From the NCBI GenBank assembly GCA_001510575.1, contig LNGK01000007.1, forward strand, positions 124,001 through 188,000: DNA of 64,000 nucleotides. Direction: 5' to 3'. This DNA comes from Knoxdaviesia capensis (Eukaryota; Ascomycota; Sordariomycetes; Microascales; Gondwanamycetaceae). Positions 1 to 8,960 of the stretch are shown here, one piece after another (positions within the stretch are counted from its first letter, which is position 1; the number at the start of each line of letters is the position of its first letter). The notes below the pieces were generated by a model. That model worked only from the letters and a program-made list of their open reading frames with translations, had not been told where the DNA came from and ran no database searches. The position numbers and the translations under genes were made by a program.

Positions 1-3000
1 AGATTTGCAGTTCGACGCATGAGGGTGGTGGAAGCGGAAGCATGTGTATGGCTTCAAAGTGTGTATCATCGCTCGCTTCCACAGCCAGACTTCTCCCCTC
101 GGTCAATTCCTCTCCTCGCCAGCTGAAGTCCCCGGTGAAGTCGAATGGCCCCGTTCCTAATAGGAAATAAGCCCGCCCGGTGGTGAATCCCGGAGCGTCC
201 ATCGGCAACCCCGTAGAAGTCCCAATGCGGTCCCACTAAACAGCCCTCCCAGGCCGCGGAGATACTTAATAAAGGATAAAAAAAAAAAAGGAAGAAAAGT
301 TTTCTTGGGGATCCAGAGGTATACAGGTTTTATTGCAATATTCTCGTTCCTTTTTCATTTTTTTTTTGTCTGGTGAGAACATCTTCTCGGATCACCATCC
401 TGACCTAGCTTTGACGACCACCGCCGCACCATCACCCCCTCATATCTATTCTCTCTGTCTGTTGTCCAGCCCGGCCGGCCTGCAACCACCGACACAAGCA
501 CCAAGACACGTATCAACGCCAGAGTCTCCATCCACCTGCAGGCTGAGTCCCCTTCGCTCTGCCTCCAGCCTGAGACTTGTTCCTTCGAGCGGCCGGGGCT
601 ACGACGACTTACAGTCAGCGAGGGGAGAGAGACTCGATGAACTGAACCACTGCTCCACAGAGTTTGGGGGCCCTATCACTCATCGTGTCGACGCGTCCGG
701 TGAACATGTCTTAGCCGTCTCTCTCTCTCTGTGTGTGTGTGTGTGCGACTTCCCTCCATCGCCCGCCTATACAGTATGCCCGGGGGAAAGGTGTGTGCTG
801 GTAGCGCTCGATACAGAGCACCGTCGGAAGTAGCACGCGTCAACCGACCGTCTGTCGCTGGCCTCCCGGCCGTGCAACCTTGTACCAGCATGTCTGTCTA
901 GGCTGTCATGTCGAAGGCCTGGCTAAATGCTGCAGATGGGGGGGGCTGACACCACGCCATCGTCGACGACCCACCACGACGACCAACGGCCTCGACATCC
1001 GACTCACCGACGTAGACGGCGAAGAGCAGGCAGGATCAAATTCCGCTGGCCTCGGACCTTACTTTCCCCCCTAGCCCTATCACGGATATACCTAGCCCCC
1101 CCTTGTCTCTGAGTTCTTTTTTTTGGTTCCTTTTTCCCTGCATTTTTTTTTTCTGGATGGGCTGCCTCCGCTAACATGGCCCGGCCATGAGGCCTCGTGC
1201 GGGCGGCACGTAACGAAGCTATATTCCTTTTTCTTTCTTTTCTCTCTTTTTTTCCCTCACTTCGGTCGGCGAACACCTGATCCAGCGTAAGACGATCCTC
1301 GTTTTCGTTTTAGTGTGGTGATATGTGCCGTGGGCGTTCGGAGCAGCCCAGTGTTTCATGCCGCCGCCGCCGCCGCCTGCGTTTCTTCATCGCAATGACG
1401 AATCTGGGCGTGCATGCATGTCTACGATAGCCCTCAGGCAAACAAGGCGGCAGCGGACTTCAGCCCAGTGCTCACCTACAGACACACGCGCACAGACATG
1501 TACACGACACATACAGCGAATCCCCCCGGGGTCGCCAATCGCCCTTCCCAAACACCCAAAGGGCTCCCGGCGTCCCCAGCCGCAGGCCACGCGCGCACGA
1601 CAACGACCGGGTGGCGAACCGACAGGAAGGAGTCCTCGCTAGGAAGAGCTAAGGTCCCCGGCTGTGTGTGTGTGTGTGTGAGTGCGTGCGCGAACGAACC
1701 CACCGACATTGACGGAGCTAATGCCTCGCAGGTCCCACGAACACGGTATCTTGGGACAGATGTCCCCTTCCGCTTCCAGCACACCCACACCCTCGTTTCT
1801 GTTCGTCCCAACTGACGAAATACTCAATACGGGGGCAGCTGAGATGCACACACACACACACACATACAGCAAAAACCTGCGTGGGCGCCACGGTGCCCCC
1901 CCCCGGTTCTCCATGCTAACATCCTCCATCCATCCACGGTACCGCTGCTCCGTTTCCATCTCGTTTGCCATGGCGTAGAATCTAAGCGAGGCCAGATTGG
2001 GATCCATGCCGAGCCTTAAAGAGGCCCTTGGGTTCCCAGCCAATTCGAGCACGGAAGGGCTAGATTGCCATCGATTTCATGGCTTGGTTTGAGTGGTCCA
2101 CCCAGGTGATGGGCGCCGTGCGTGATTTTAATCGATGCCAGCGGGACTTCTTCGTAAGCTGCGCTCCGCGGGTTTGGGAGTTAGTTTGCGAGGTTTGTCG
2201 GGTCGTCCTCCGTCACATATCACGTTTTACCTACGTGCAACTGTCCGTTTCACATGTGGTCAAGTCCCCTCCCCTCAAACTGGCAATATATCGCCCGGGT
2301 CCCGCCCGAATCACACTCCACTACACATCGGAGAATCACATGGGCAAAAAAAGACCTCCTTCTCACACACTCCAGGAGCTGCAGCCCAAAACATCGCCAC
2401 TCGAAGCATGGAAGTGAGCACTGGGCGCACACGCAGGCTGTCGACGACCGCGCACCGAGACCCTGACCCTTGCCGTACCCAGCGCCACAATCTAAATCCG
2501 TTGAAGACAGGCGCCGGTGCACCCACAAGCGAATAGGTGAAAGAAGAAAAGCCCCCGAGCAGCAACGCACCACCCGCGAGTCGATCAGGGGAACGCAAGC
2601 TCATGTGGCCGGTGGAGGTTCCCCTTCACGGCCAAACCCACCGGCACGGACATGCCAAAACGGCGACGGGCTCTCGTAACTGAGATCGGTACGAGTGCAT
2701 TGCAGGGAAAGCGAGCTATTTCGCTGCTGACTGGGTGTGCATCCAAAACATCTCGAGGAGGGAGGACAGACCAGGTGACGATGCGAGGAAATGCTCGCTG
2801 GGGGGGATCGCCAGAGCAGTAAATCGCGTCAATTCTCCGTTCCGGTTGACTCTCGGGCGCTTGGCGGGAGATATCAGCGGCGCAGTACGTCAAAAGTGAC
2901 GACAAACCTGCGTCGAGCATCACAACAAGAAACCAGAATCGAAGCTTCGTCGTCAACTTCAGCTTGGCGGAAAAGAACTCCCAATTTCTTTTATAAAAAT

Positions 3001-3152
3001 TTGTTAAAAAAAAAAAAAAAGGCGGTTGAGGCGAAAGTCCATGCGCGGTTATGCTCAGATCATGGCACCCGGAGCATTCCATCCACTCCCAACCCGCGTT
3101 ACCTCTTTCAATCTTGTATCGTAGAAGAGTGAACTGTCGAATTCAGGCCTCC

Positions 3153-3246
3153 AAAACAAAACAAAACAAAACAAAACAAAACAAAACAAAACAAAACAAC
3201 ACAAAACAAAAAAAATAAAAATAAAATAAAATAAAAAATAAAAAAA
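3153..3246. repeat. (AAAAC)n then (AAAAT)n microsatellite
   Basis: About eleven copies of AAAAC with one interruption near 3198-3202 run directly into AAAAT/poly-A repeats. The compound array lies about 220 bp from the tRNA-Glu gene. It explains the apparent Phe/Leu-rich open frames on the minus strand. Confidence 0.9.
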
Positions 3247-3321
3247 ACCCCATGATCAGAAAGAAGTTCCGTACAGCTCCAGATGCCCGATCTGCATGCG
3301 CCCGTCGCGAGTCCGCGGGCA

Positions 3322-3358
3322 CCGGCCGACCGACCGTCCGACCGACCGGCCGACCGAC
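3322..3358. repeat. CCGA tetranucleotide repeat
   Basis: Imperfect tandem CCGA units with CCGG and CCGT variants. It is simple-sequence DNA between the AAAAC array and the tRNA gene, with no gene context. Confidence 0.75.
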
Positions 3359-3469
3359 AACCAAACCGCCGTGGTTCGTTCGCCATCTTCACGTGTGACA
3401 TGCCGACGCAGCAAAAAGCCAGCGTGGAGAGATAAAAAAAAAACCAAAGTTGGAAAAAAAGAGTATCTC

Positions 3470-3549
3470 CTCCGACACGGGGAATTGAACCCCGGCCACC
3501 TCGGCGCTGTCATGAGAGCGAGGTATCCTAGCCACTAGACCATATCGGA
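3470..3549 (-). tRNA. tRNA-Glu (anticodon CTC) with an 8-nt intron
   Basis: On the minus strand the gene folds as a full cloverleaf. The acceptor stem is TCCGATA against TGTCGGA with one T-G wobble, and the discriminator base is G. The T arm is CGGGG-TTCAATT-CCCCG. The anticodon stem is CCTCG/CGAGG around CTC at 3514-3516. The anticodon loop is longer than seven bases. Removing TGACAGCG (3505-3512) restores a standard loop, with the intron at the canonical site after the base 3' of the anticodon. This fits a eukaryotic nuclear tRNA spliced by the tRNA endonuclease. A and B boxes are internal. Identity is secure; the intron is inferred from the fold. Confidence 0.93.
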
Positions 3550-3954
3550 TTTCCTGAGTTGTTGCTTGAGCCAACTTACTCTGCCCTAAGTTTGTTTGCG
3601 TGTGGGTGGGAACGCAAATTTTGAGTGCGGGATTGGGTTCAACCCTAATTCCGGTAGGCTCTATCCCGCAGCTGGGCCAACATCACCGGCGAGAGGGTAC
3701 AGAATCTATACAGACAGCCTCCCGACAGCCATCAAGGCATACAATGTTAATGCATCGGGATAGGAAACTCACCCCAGGCAAAGGCGGCGTTCCTTCACAA
3801 GCCAAGTCTTCAGAGGATGAGCAGGACGAGGCACAACACAAATGATCACGCACACACCACCAGTAACTGAATGCTATGCTTTTTTTATGTTCTTCTTTCA
3901 TAAACCGGGCAGACAACCCACCCCGTACACATCGCTACCGTGAGAAAGAACACC

Positions 3955-5072
3955 TCAGTCCTTCTCGGCAATCGCCTGTAATCTCTCCTCAATCTCCTCC
4001 TCGCTCAGCACACGGAACCCGCGCTCGGTGCCGGGCTTGCCGTCAGCCCGCGGGCCGCCGACAATACCAATCTCAATCTCGTTCTTCTTGAAGTCCATGC
4101 TGAGCACGGTGCTGAGCGTCGTGATGGCCAGCTCAACCACATCCTCCCACGTGCCCTCGGCACAGTCCTTGTTGCGCAGCTTCTTCTCGAGGTGGTTCAG
4201 CGCCTCCTGCTGCTTCGGGCCCGACGCCACGCCCTTGTAGCCGACGTAGTAGCCGGCCGGGTCGCACTTGAACAGCTGCGGGCCGTACTCCTCGTCCAGC
4301 GCTATCAAGGTCGTGGCAATGCCGTAAGGTCGCATCATGGCCTGCAGTGTGGGATGCGGGTTAGCAAGTGAGCATTACGGTACGCCACCAGGAAGGAATC
4401 ACATGCGGAAAGGTTTACCCTCTGAGTGTAGACTTGGCTGATGTTCGCCAACCGCTTGGCTATCGCATCGGCCGGCATCTCATATCCGTACTTGTAGCGG
4501 AACTCGGCCGCCTCGGACTGGGCGCGCTGGGCAAACGGGCGGGCGTCGGCAATCGAGCCGGTCATGACGGAGCCGACCGACGGCGAGATGCGGAAGATGT
4601 GGGTAACAGACGACGGGTCGATCAGCTTGTCCTGCAAGGGGCAACAGGGTTCAGTGTTAGTATATCTGGAGCTCTATCAAGCAAGTAGTGCCCAATGTGT
4701 TCCCCACGCTGAAACGTCGACCCCGCCATCCGAGCCGGACTACTTACAGGCACCTTCTTCTGTGACAGGACAACGGCACAGTCCTTTCCTCTCACGCCAA
4801 CCGACATGATGTTGGCGGCGGTGATGGCCTTGAAGGCATATTCTGTGGGAACCCACGTTAGCAACAGTCGCGGCCTGGGCTTGGGTGTCCACAACGGCGG
4901 TGGTTGGAGGGGACCTACCGACTTGATACAGGCGACCCTGATCAGAGAAGATGGTGATGTGTCTATCGGAACCGGTACTGCCTAATGACGAGAGAGAGAT
5001 CGAAAGCTGCAGTTAGCACGGCTGAACCGGTTGGGGGTAAGAGAGCAATGGCATCGTGTGCGTACCCGACAT
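3955..5072 (-). CDS. SCL1: 20S proteasome subunit alpha-1 (Scl1/PSMA6 type)
   Basis: Five exons on the complement: 5066-5072, 4919-4981, 4748-4842, 4419-4631 and 3955-4341, giving 254 aa. All junctions are GT-AG and keep frame. The first coding exon is only 7 nt. The product is an outer-ring alpha subunit of the 20S core particle, which gates substrate entry and docks the 19S cap. The N-terminal proteasome alpha signature (DRHITIFSDQGRLYQVEYA) is complete across exons 2-3. VMTGSIADAR, YKYGYEMP and DPAGYYVGYK match the alpha-1 paralogue better than other alphas, and the length equals that of yeast Scl1. Alpha subunits lack the catalytic Thr1, and none is seen. No oddity beyond the tiny exon 1. 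Confidence 0.95.
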
Positions 5073-5844
5073 CTTGACGGCGTTTGGTCGATGGTGGGGA
5101 GACTGGCGGGTTGAAGGTCACGGGGTCCAAATGAGCAGAACCTCCCAGAGTTAGTTTAAGAAGCGATTGTGTGGTCGGAGGAGGGAATTTTGTGTGAGGA
5201 TATAGCTTCAGAGTGGATTGCGGGGAGAAGAGGATGTTGTGTATAATTCAAAGCGGTCGTCCAAGGCAAACCAGTGATCGTCATCTGGTAGGTGAAGTCC
5301 AGGTCCCCAGCAAAATCCAGCTCCTCCACGCGTTGGCAGAGCTGCCTTGGAAAGTTGGTGCCTCAGGCATGAACAGCGTACATAAGCAGATATCTCCGAT
5401 AAGATAACACTGGTTATCGATAAAGCTGGTGATAATGAAAAAAAAAAAAAAAGGCACGATCAATTGCCAATTTTTTTTTATATTTCCTGATGAAAAACTC
5501 CATTTATCCCAATCTATATTTTTTCTTACCCTCTTGATACCCAATTCTGCACGTTACAGCACATATTCGCTTCCCCCCAGGACCTGCATTCCTAGGAGAT
5601 AAGGGCTCAGCAAATTCCAGCTTCTATTGGCCATCGCCGTGTTTGCTTCCCTTGTTTGTTGTATTTTTCTTTGTCCATTCATTATCTTTGAAAATCTCTG
5701 CACTCTTTTTGTGATAACTGGGCCCCCTCCTAAAAATCCCTTTCACAAGCCGTGTCTCGCCTCTTTAAGCCTCACCACCACATTCTCTCTTCTTTCTCCT
5801 CTCTGCTTCTTTCCCCTCTCCTCCTCTTCTTTCTCCTCCTCACA
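5073..5844. other. divergent promoter region (proteasome alpha-1 / WKF gene)
   Basis: A 772-bp space between two divergently transcribed genes, expected to hold both promoters. It contains an A-run and T-rich stretches at 5438-5530 and a CT-rich leader (5790-5844) just before the WKF start codon. I see no conserved regulatory motif that I can defend. Confidence 0.5.
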
Positions 5845-7179
5845 ATGCCTGCTGCAGCTGTTCCCGCCTGGAAGCGTCTGGGCCTGAAGCTACGGCCTGG
5901 TGGAGGACCGCCAGAGTCTCCTGCACCGCAGTCTCCCCATCCGACAAGCTCCTCCGCATCACCTGCAACAGCAGCGACCAAGCGCAAGTTCCCTCCCGAC
6001 CACGACGACGCCCCGTCCACGCCGTACAAAGTTGCGCGGACGTCCGAGAGTGCACGTTCTGTCGGCCGCACTCCCAAGAGCGTCACGTTTGCCGACCGCC
6101 CCCAGACCCGCGTGATTCCCAACTCCCGCCACGACAGCAATCCGTCGCCGAGTGCGTCTGCCCTGCCGACCAAGGGCAAGAAGAAGTCCAAGTCGAAGAA
6201 GAAGTCCGCGCCGGCCCCCGCCGCCGCCGCCCAGCCGGACATTGGCGCGTCCCTGGCCCATCTCGACCAGTGGCGCACCGCCCGCGACTCGTGGAAGTTC
6301 AACAAGAACCACCAGACGCTGCTGCTCAAGTACGTGTTCGACCGCGCGGTATTCCCGTCCACCCACATCAACACCTTCTACGACTTCATCCAGCCCACCA
6401 AGGGCTTCTCCCGCATGCGGCTGTGTCAGGCCGCCGCCGAGGTGCGCAAGCACGACGTTGCTGCAGCTGCTGCTGCTGTCGCCGCGTCCGACACTGCAGC
6501 TGCGCCCGCGACCGCGGACGGCAAGGCCGCTGCCGCCCTAGAGGCGAAGTATCTCGAGACTGTGCCGCGGGCGCTCCAGCAGCGCGAGCAGGCCAAGCGC
6601 AAACGCGTCGACGAGGCGGCGTTTGCGGCGGACTTTGCCGACGACGAGGACGAGCTGGTGGCCCGGCTGATCAAACGCATACGCGCGGAAACCCTGCTGG
6701 ACGAGCTCGCCGATGAGAAGGAGAAGGCCGCCAGCAAGGACGCCAGCGAGGACGATGACACGTCGTCGTCCGCCGAGAGCTCCAGCTCGGACGACAGCTC
6801 AGATGACGAGAGCGAGGCCGAGGGCCCGGCGGCTGCGGCCACGACCGCCAGATCAGCGGCCGCCCTGGCCAACGAGAAGCGCGCCAAGCTGAACGACGGC
6901 ACCAAGCGCACGGTGCGGGCACGCAAGCGGCGCGTGCAGGGCGAATCCAGCTCGGAGTCGGACTCCAGCAGCGACGAGAGCAGCAGCAGCAGCAGCAGTT
7001 CGTCGGACGACTCCGACTCGGATACCGAGATGGGCGGGGCTGCGGGTAATGTCCGCGGCAACGCCCACCGGTCATCATCGCCGTCGTCGTCGTCGTCCTC
7101 GTCGTCGTCCTCGTCGTCTGAGAGCGAAGACGAGTCTGCGTCAGAGGGTGAGGATGACGGCAGTTCCGACTCTGAGTAG
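5845..7179 (+). CDS. WKF domain-containing nucleolar-type protein (C7orf50-like)
   Basis: Single exon, 444 aa from the ATG at 5845. A longer in-frame ATG at 5752 would add a pyrimidine-derived Leu/Phe-rich stretch that looks like translated leader, so the internal start is preferred. After a low-complexity basic N terminus (residues about 1-130, including KSVTF, an RVxF-like PP1 docking pattern), the WKF domain spans about 135-205: LDQWRTARDSWKFNKNHQ and the FYDFIQPTKGFSRMR block. The rest is charged and Ser-rich, with AGC and TCG codon runs encoding poly-Ser tracts and an acidic tail, as in nucleolar proteins that bind basic partners. Human C7orf50 carries the same domain and is nucleolar. 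A role in ribosome biogenesis is inferred only. Confidence 0.85.
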   Translation: MPAAAVPAWKRLGLKLRPGGGPPESPAPQSPHPTSSSASPATAATKRKFPPDHDDAPSTPYKVARTSESARSVGRTPKSVTFADRPQTRVIPNSRHDSNPSPSASALPTKGKKKSKSKKKSAPAPAAAAQPDIGASLAHLDQWRTARDSWKFNKNHQTLLLKYVFDRAVFPSTHINTFYDFIQPTKGFSRMRLCQAAAEVRKHDVAAAAAAVAASDTAAAPATADGKAAAALEAKYLETVPRALQQREQAKRKRVDEAAFAADFADDEDELVARLIKRIRAETLLDELADEKEKAASKDASEDDDTSSSAESSSSDDSSDDESEAEGPAAAATTARSAAALANEKRAKLNDGTKRTVRARKRRVQGESSSESDSSSDESSSSSSSSSDDSDSDTEMGGAAGNVRGNAHRSSSPSSSSSSSSSSSSESEDESASEGEDDGSSDSE

Positions 7180-7456
7180 TCACTTATCTCGAGTCGTTAC
7201 ATGTTAGCCGCGATGCCAGTGCTGGGCGTGTCTGAGCCAGAGAGGCCACGCACTGGAACGGAGTGATTTCATTTAATTTACGCAAATATGCATCAAATCT
7301 GGGGTTTTTTTTTTGTAGGTGTTGTCAGAATCACATGTGAGATAGCCATGATAGAACCAAGCGCTCGCGAACAGCCCTTTGTGAATAGAAAACGCAACAT
7401 CTTATGCGCCAACAGCCCGTTTCCACATTCTGTACATACACATGCAAATCCTCCCA

Positions 7457-8371
7457 TTACGCGTACAGCTTGGTGAAGCCCTCTTTGGGCGGCTGCAGCC
7501 AGTTCCGCTCGTCATACGTCGTCCCCGCGCCCTCAATCACATGGAACGTGTAAATCAAGCGGCTCTTCCCGCTCGTGTTGCGCTCGCTCTTGTGCAGCAG
7601 GTTGCCGTGGATCAGCACCAGCGACCCCGCCGTGACCTCCCCGGCCACGTACAGCCCGCGCGCGGCCTCCGCGTCGGCGCGGTACTCGGCGCCCGGCGGG
7701 AACTGCGCGCCGGTGTTCTCGACCATGTGGGTGCCGCCGCCGGCCTGGCGCACCAGGCGCGCGGAGATCGGCGCGGCCAGGTGCGAGCCGGGCAGGAAGC
7801 TCAGGCACCCGTTCTCGCGGGTGGCGTCCTCCAGCGCGTACCAGAAGCCGACGGCGCTGGGCGGGTCGGTGTATAGGAACGTCGAGTCCTGGTGCGGCGG
7901 CACCGCGCCGCCAATCTCCGGCTGCTTGCAGATGACCATGCTCTGCAGACACCGCGGGTCCGCAAAGCCCAGCGCGCGCGCCGCCGCGGCGGGACTGACC
8001 GCCTGCACGGCCGGGTCCTGCGGGCCCAGCAGCGCGGCGAACGGCGGCGACAGGCCGTGCAGGTAGTGGCCGATCTTGTTGACGGCCAGCTCTTTCGGCT
8101 TGGCCAGCGCGCCGTCGGGGCCGAAGGCGTCCTCTTCGAAGAAGAAGCGGATCTTGTCGCCCGACTCGAGGAAGTAGGCGTCGCCGACGTGGTCGGCCTT
8201 CTCGCCGGTGGAGAAGCGCGTCATCGGGTGGTCGGCCAGCGAGAAGTCGCGGAGGAGGGCGCGCGACTCCGCGAGCAGGCTGCTCACTGTGGCCGGCGTC
8301 AGCGCGTTCGGGATGATCAGGTAGCCGTCGCGGCGGAAGGCGGCCACTTGGGCGGCGGTGAGGCCGGACAT
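7457..8371 (-). CDS. phytanoyl-CoA dioxygenase family protein (PHYHD1-like)
   Basis: Single exon, 304 aa, close to the 290-300 aa usual for PHYHD1-type enzymes. The PhyH fold is a double-stranded beta helix using Fe(II) and 2-oxoglutarate. The metal triad is readable: H160 and D162 in PPHQD, and H260 in the HGNLLHKSERN block. R271 is in place to bind the 2-oxoglutarate carboxylate. It begins MSGLTAAQVAAFRRDGYLIIPN, the usual N terminus of the family. There is no peroxisomal PTS1 (it ends KLYA) and no signal peptide, so a cytosolic enzyme is expected. The substrate cannot be told from sequence. It is convergent with the WKF gene, the two stops lying about 280 bp apart. Confidence 0.9.
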   Translation of the reverse strand: MSGLTAAQVAAFRRDGYLIIPNALTPATVSSLLAESRALLRDFSLADHPMTRFSTGEKADHVGDAYFLESGDKIRFFFEEDAFGPDGALAKPKELAVNKIGHYLHGLSPPFAALLGPQDPAVQAVSPAAAARALGFADPRCLQSMVICKQPEIGGAVPPHQDSTFLYTDPPSAVGFWYALEDATRENGCLSFLPGSHLAAPISARLVRQAGGGTHMVENTGAQFPPGAEYRADAEAARGLYVAGEVTAGSLVLIHGNLLHKSERNTSGKSRLIYTFHVIEGAGTTYDERNWLQPPKEGFTKLYA

Positions 8372-8960
8372 GGTGGAGACGCGGGTGGATGCGGTGAAGG
8401 AGAGTCTAGAGTGGTCAAGAGGAGGGTGGATGTATCGCGTGAGATGATAATCGGGGGGGATTGAATTCAGATCGAGCTGTTGTCAAGTGCTGGCAGAGGT
8501 CGCTTTCTGGCGAGGTGGGATTGATAAGATCGGACGATACGTGAGAGGGGCTGCTGATAAGAGGCCGGGGGACGCCGAAGGCACAGCAGTTCAAGTTGAA
8601 TGCCGGGATTTAACTGATCCTGAGTGATAGGATAATCAACTCTTCATGTGCAAATTCCTCAGAACAGACAAGAGGGATGTGACGTTAGGGAATAGGTGAA
8701 AGTGCAAACACAAGCGAAAGAGAAATGGCGGCGGTGCGGCATGTGCTCAAAAACGAAAAGCGTTGTGGGGGGGGTTACACAGGCTAGGGTTAGGGTTGGT
8801 TCACGCACGCCCGTTACCCCCACTATACTGGACGTGCATATACATCTGATACAATCACATATCTCGACTTCCAACAAAGCAACAAATTGGCCAAGATACA
8901 AACTACATTACTCCAAAGACTACCGAAACATAATAGCGCTCCCCCATCCCAGTACCACCC
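8372..8960. other. intergenic region with a telomere-like motif
   Basis: A 589-bp space between the PhyH gene start and the GH3 gene stop. It holds CTAGGGTTAGGGTTGG at 8784-8799, about 2.3 units of TTAGGG. It should contain the PhyH promoter; no clear TATA box is seen. Confidence 0.5.

Larger units (their letters stand above)
1..3469. other. gene-poor intergenic region, no gene recognised
   Basis: No open frame here resembles a known protein or has convincing fungal gene structure. The region is rich in simple repeats: GT/CA runs near 731-745, 1663-1680 and 1846-1863, plus several poly-T and poly-A stretches. The frames that do exist are translations of these repeats. A partial gene running off the left edge cannot be excluded, but I see no support for one. 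Confidence 0.6.

Noticed and set aside
333..1815. Overlapping open frames of 60-166 aa on both strands
   Set aside because: Low-complexity translations of GT/CA and CT repeats with no domain or splice structure.
3108..3401. Phe/Leu-rich minus-strand frames resembling membrane proteins
   Set aside because: They are direct translations of the (AAAAC)n/(AAAAT)n microsatellite.
5752..5844. Longer N terminus for the WKF protein
   Set aside because: The added 31 residues are CT-repeat translation; the ATG at 5845 has a good context and fits the basic N terminus.
6426..7183. Long minus-strand Ser/Arg-rich frames opposite the WKF gene
   Set aside because: GC-rich antisense shadows of the Ser/Asp-rich coding strand.
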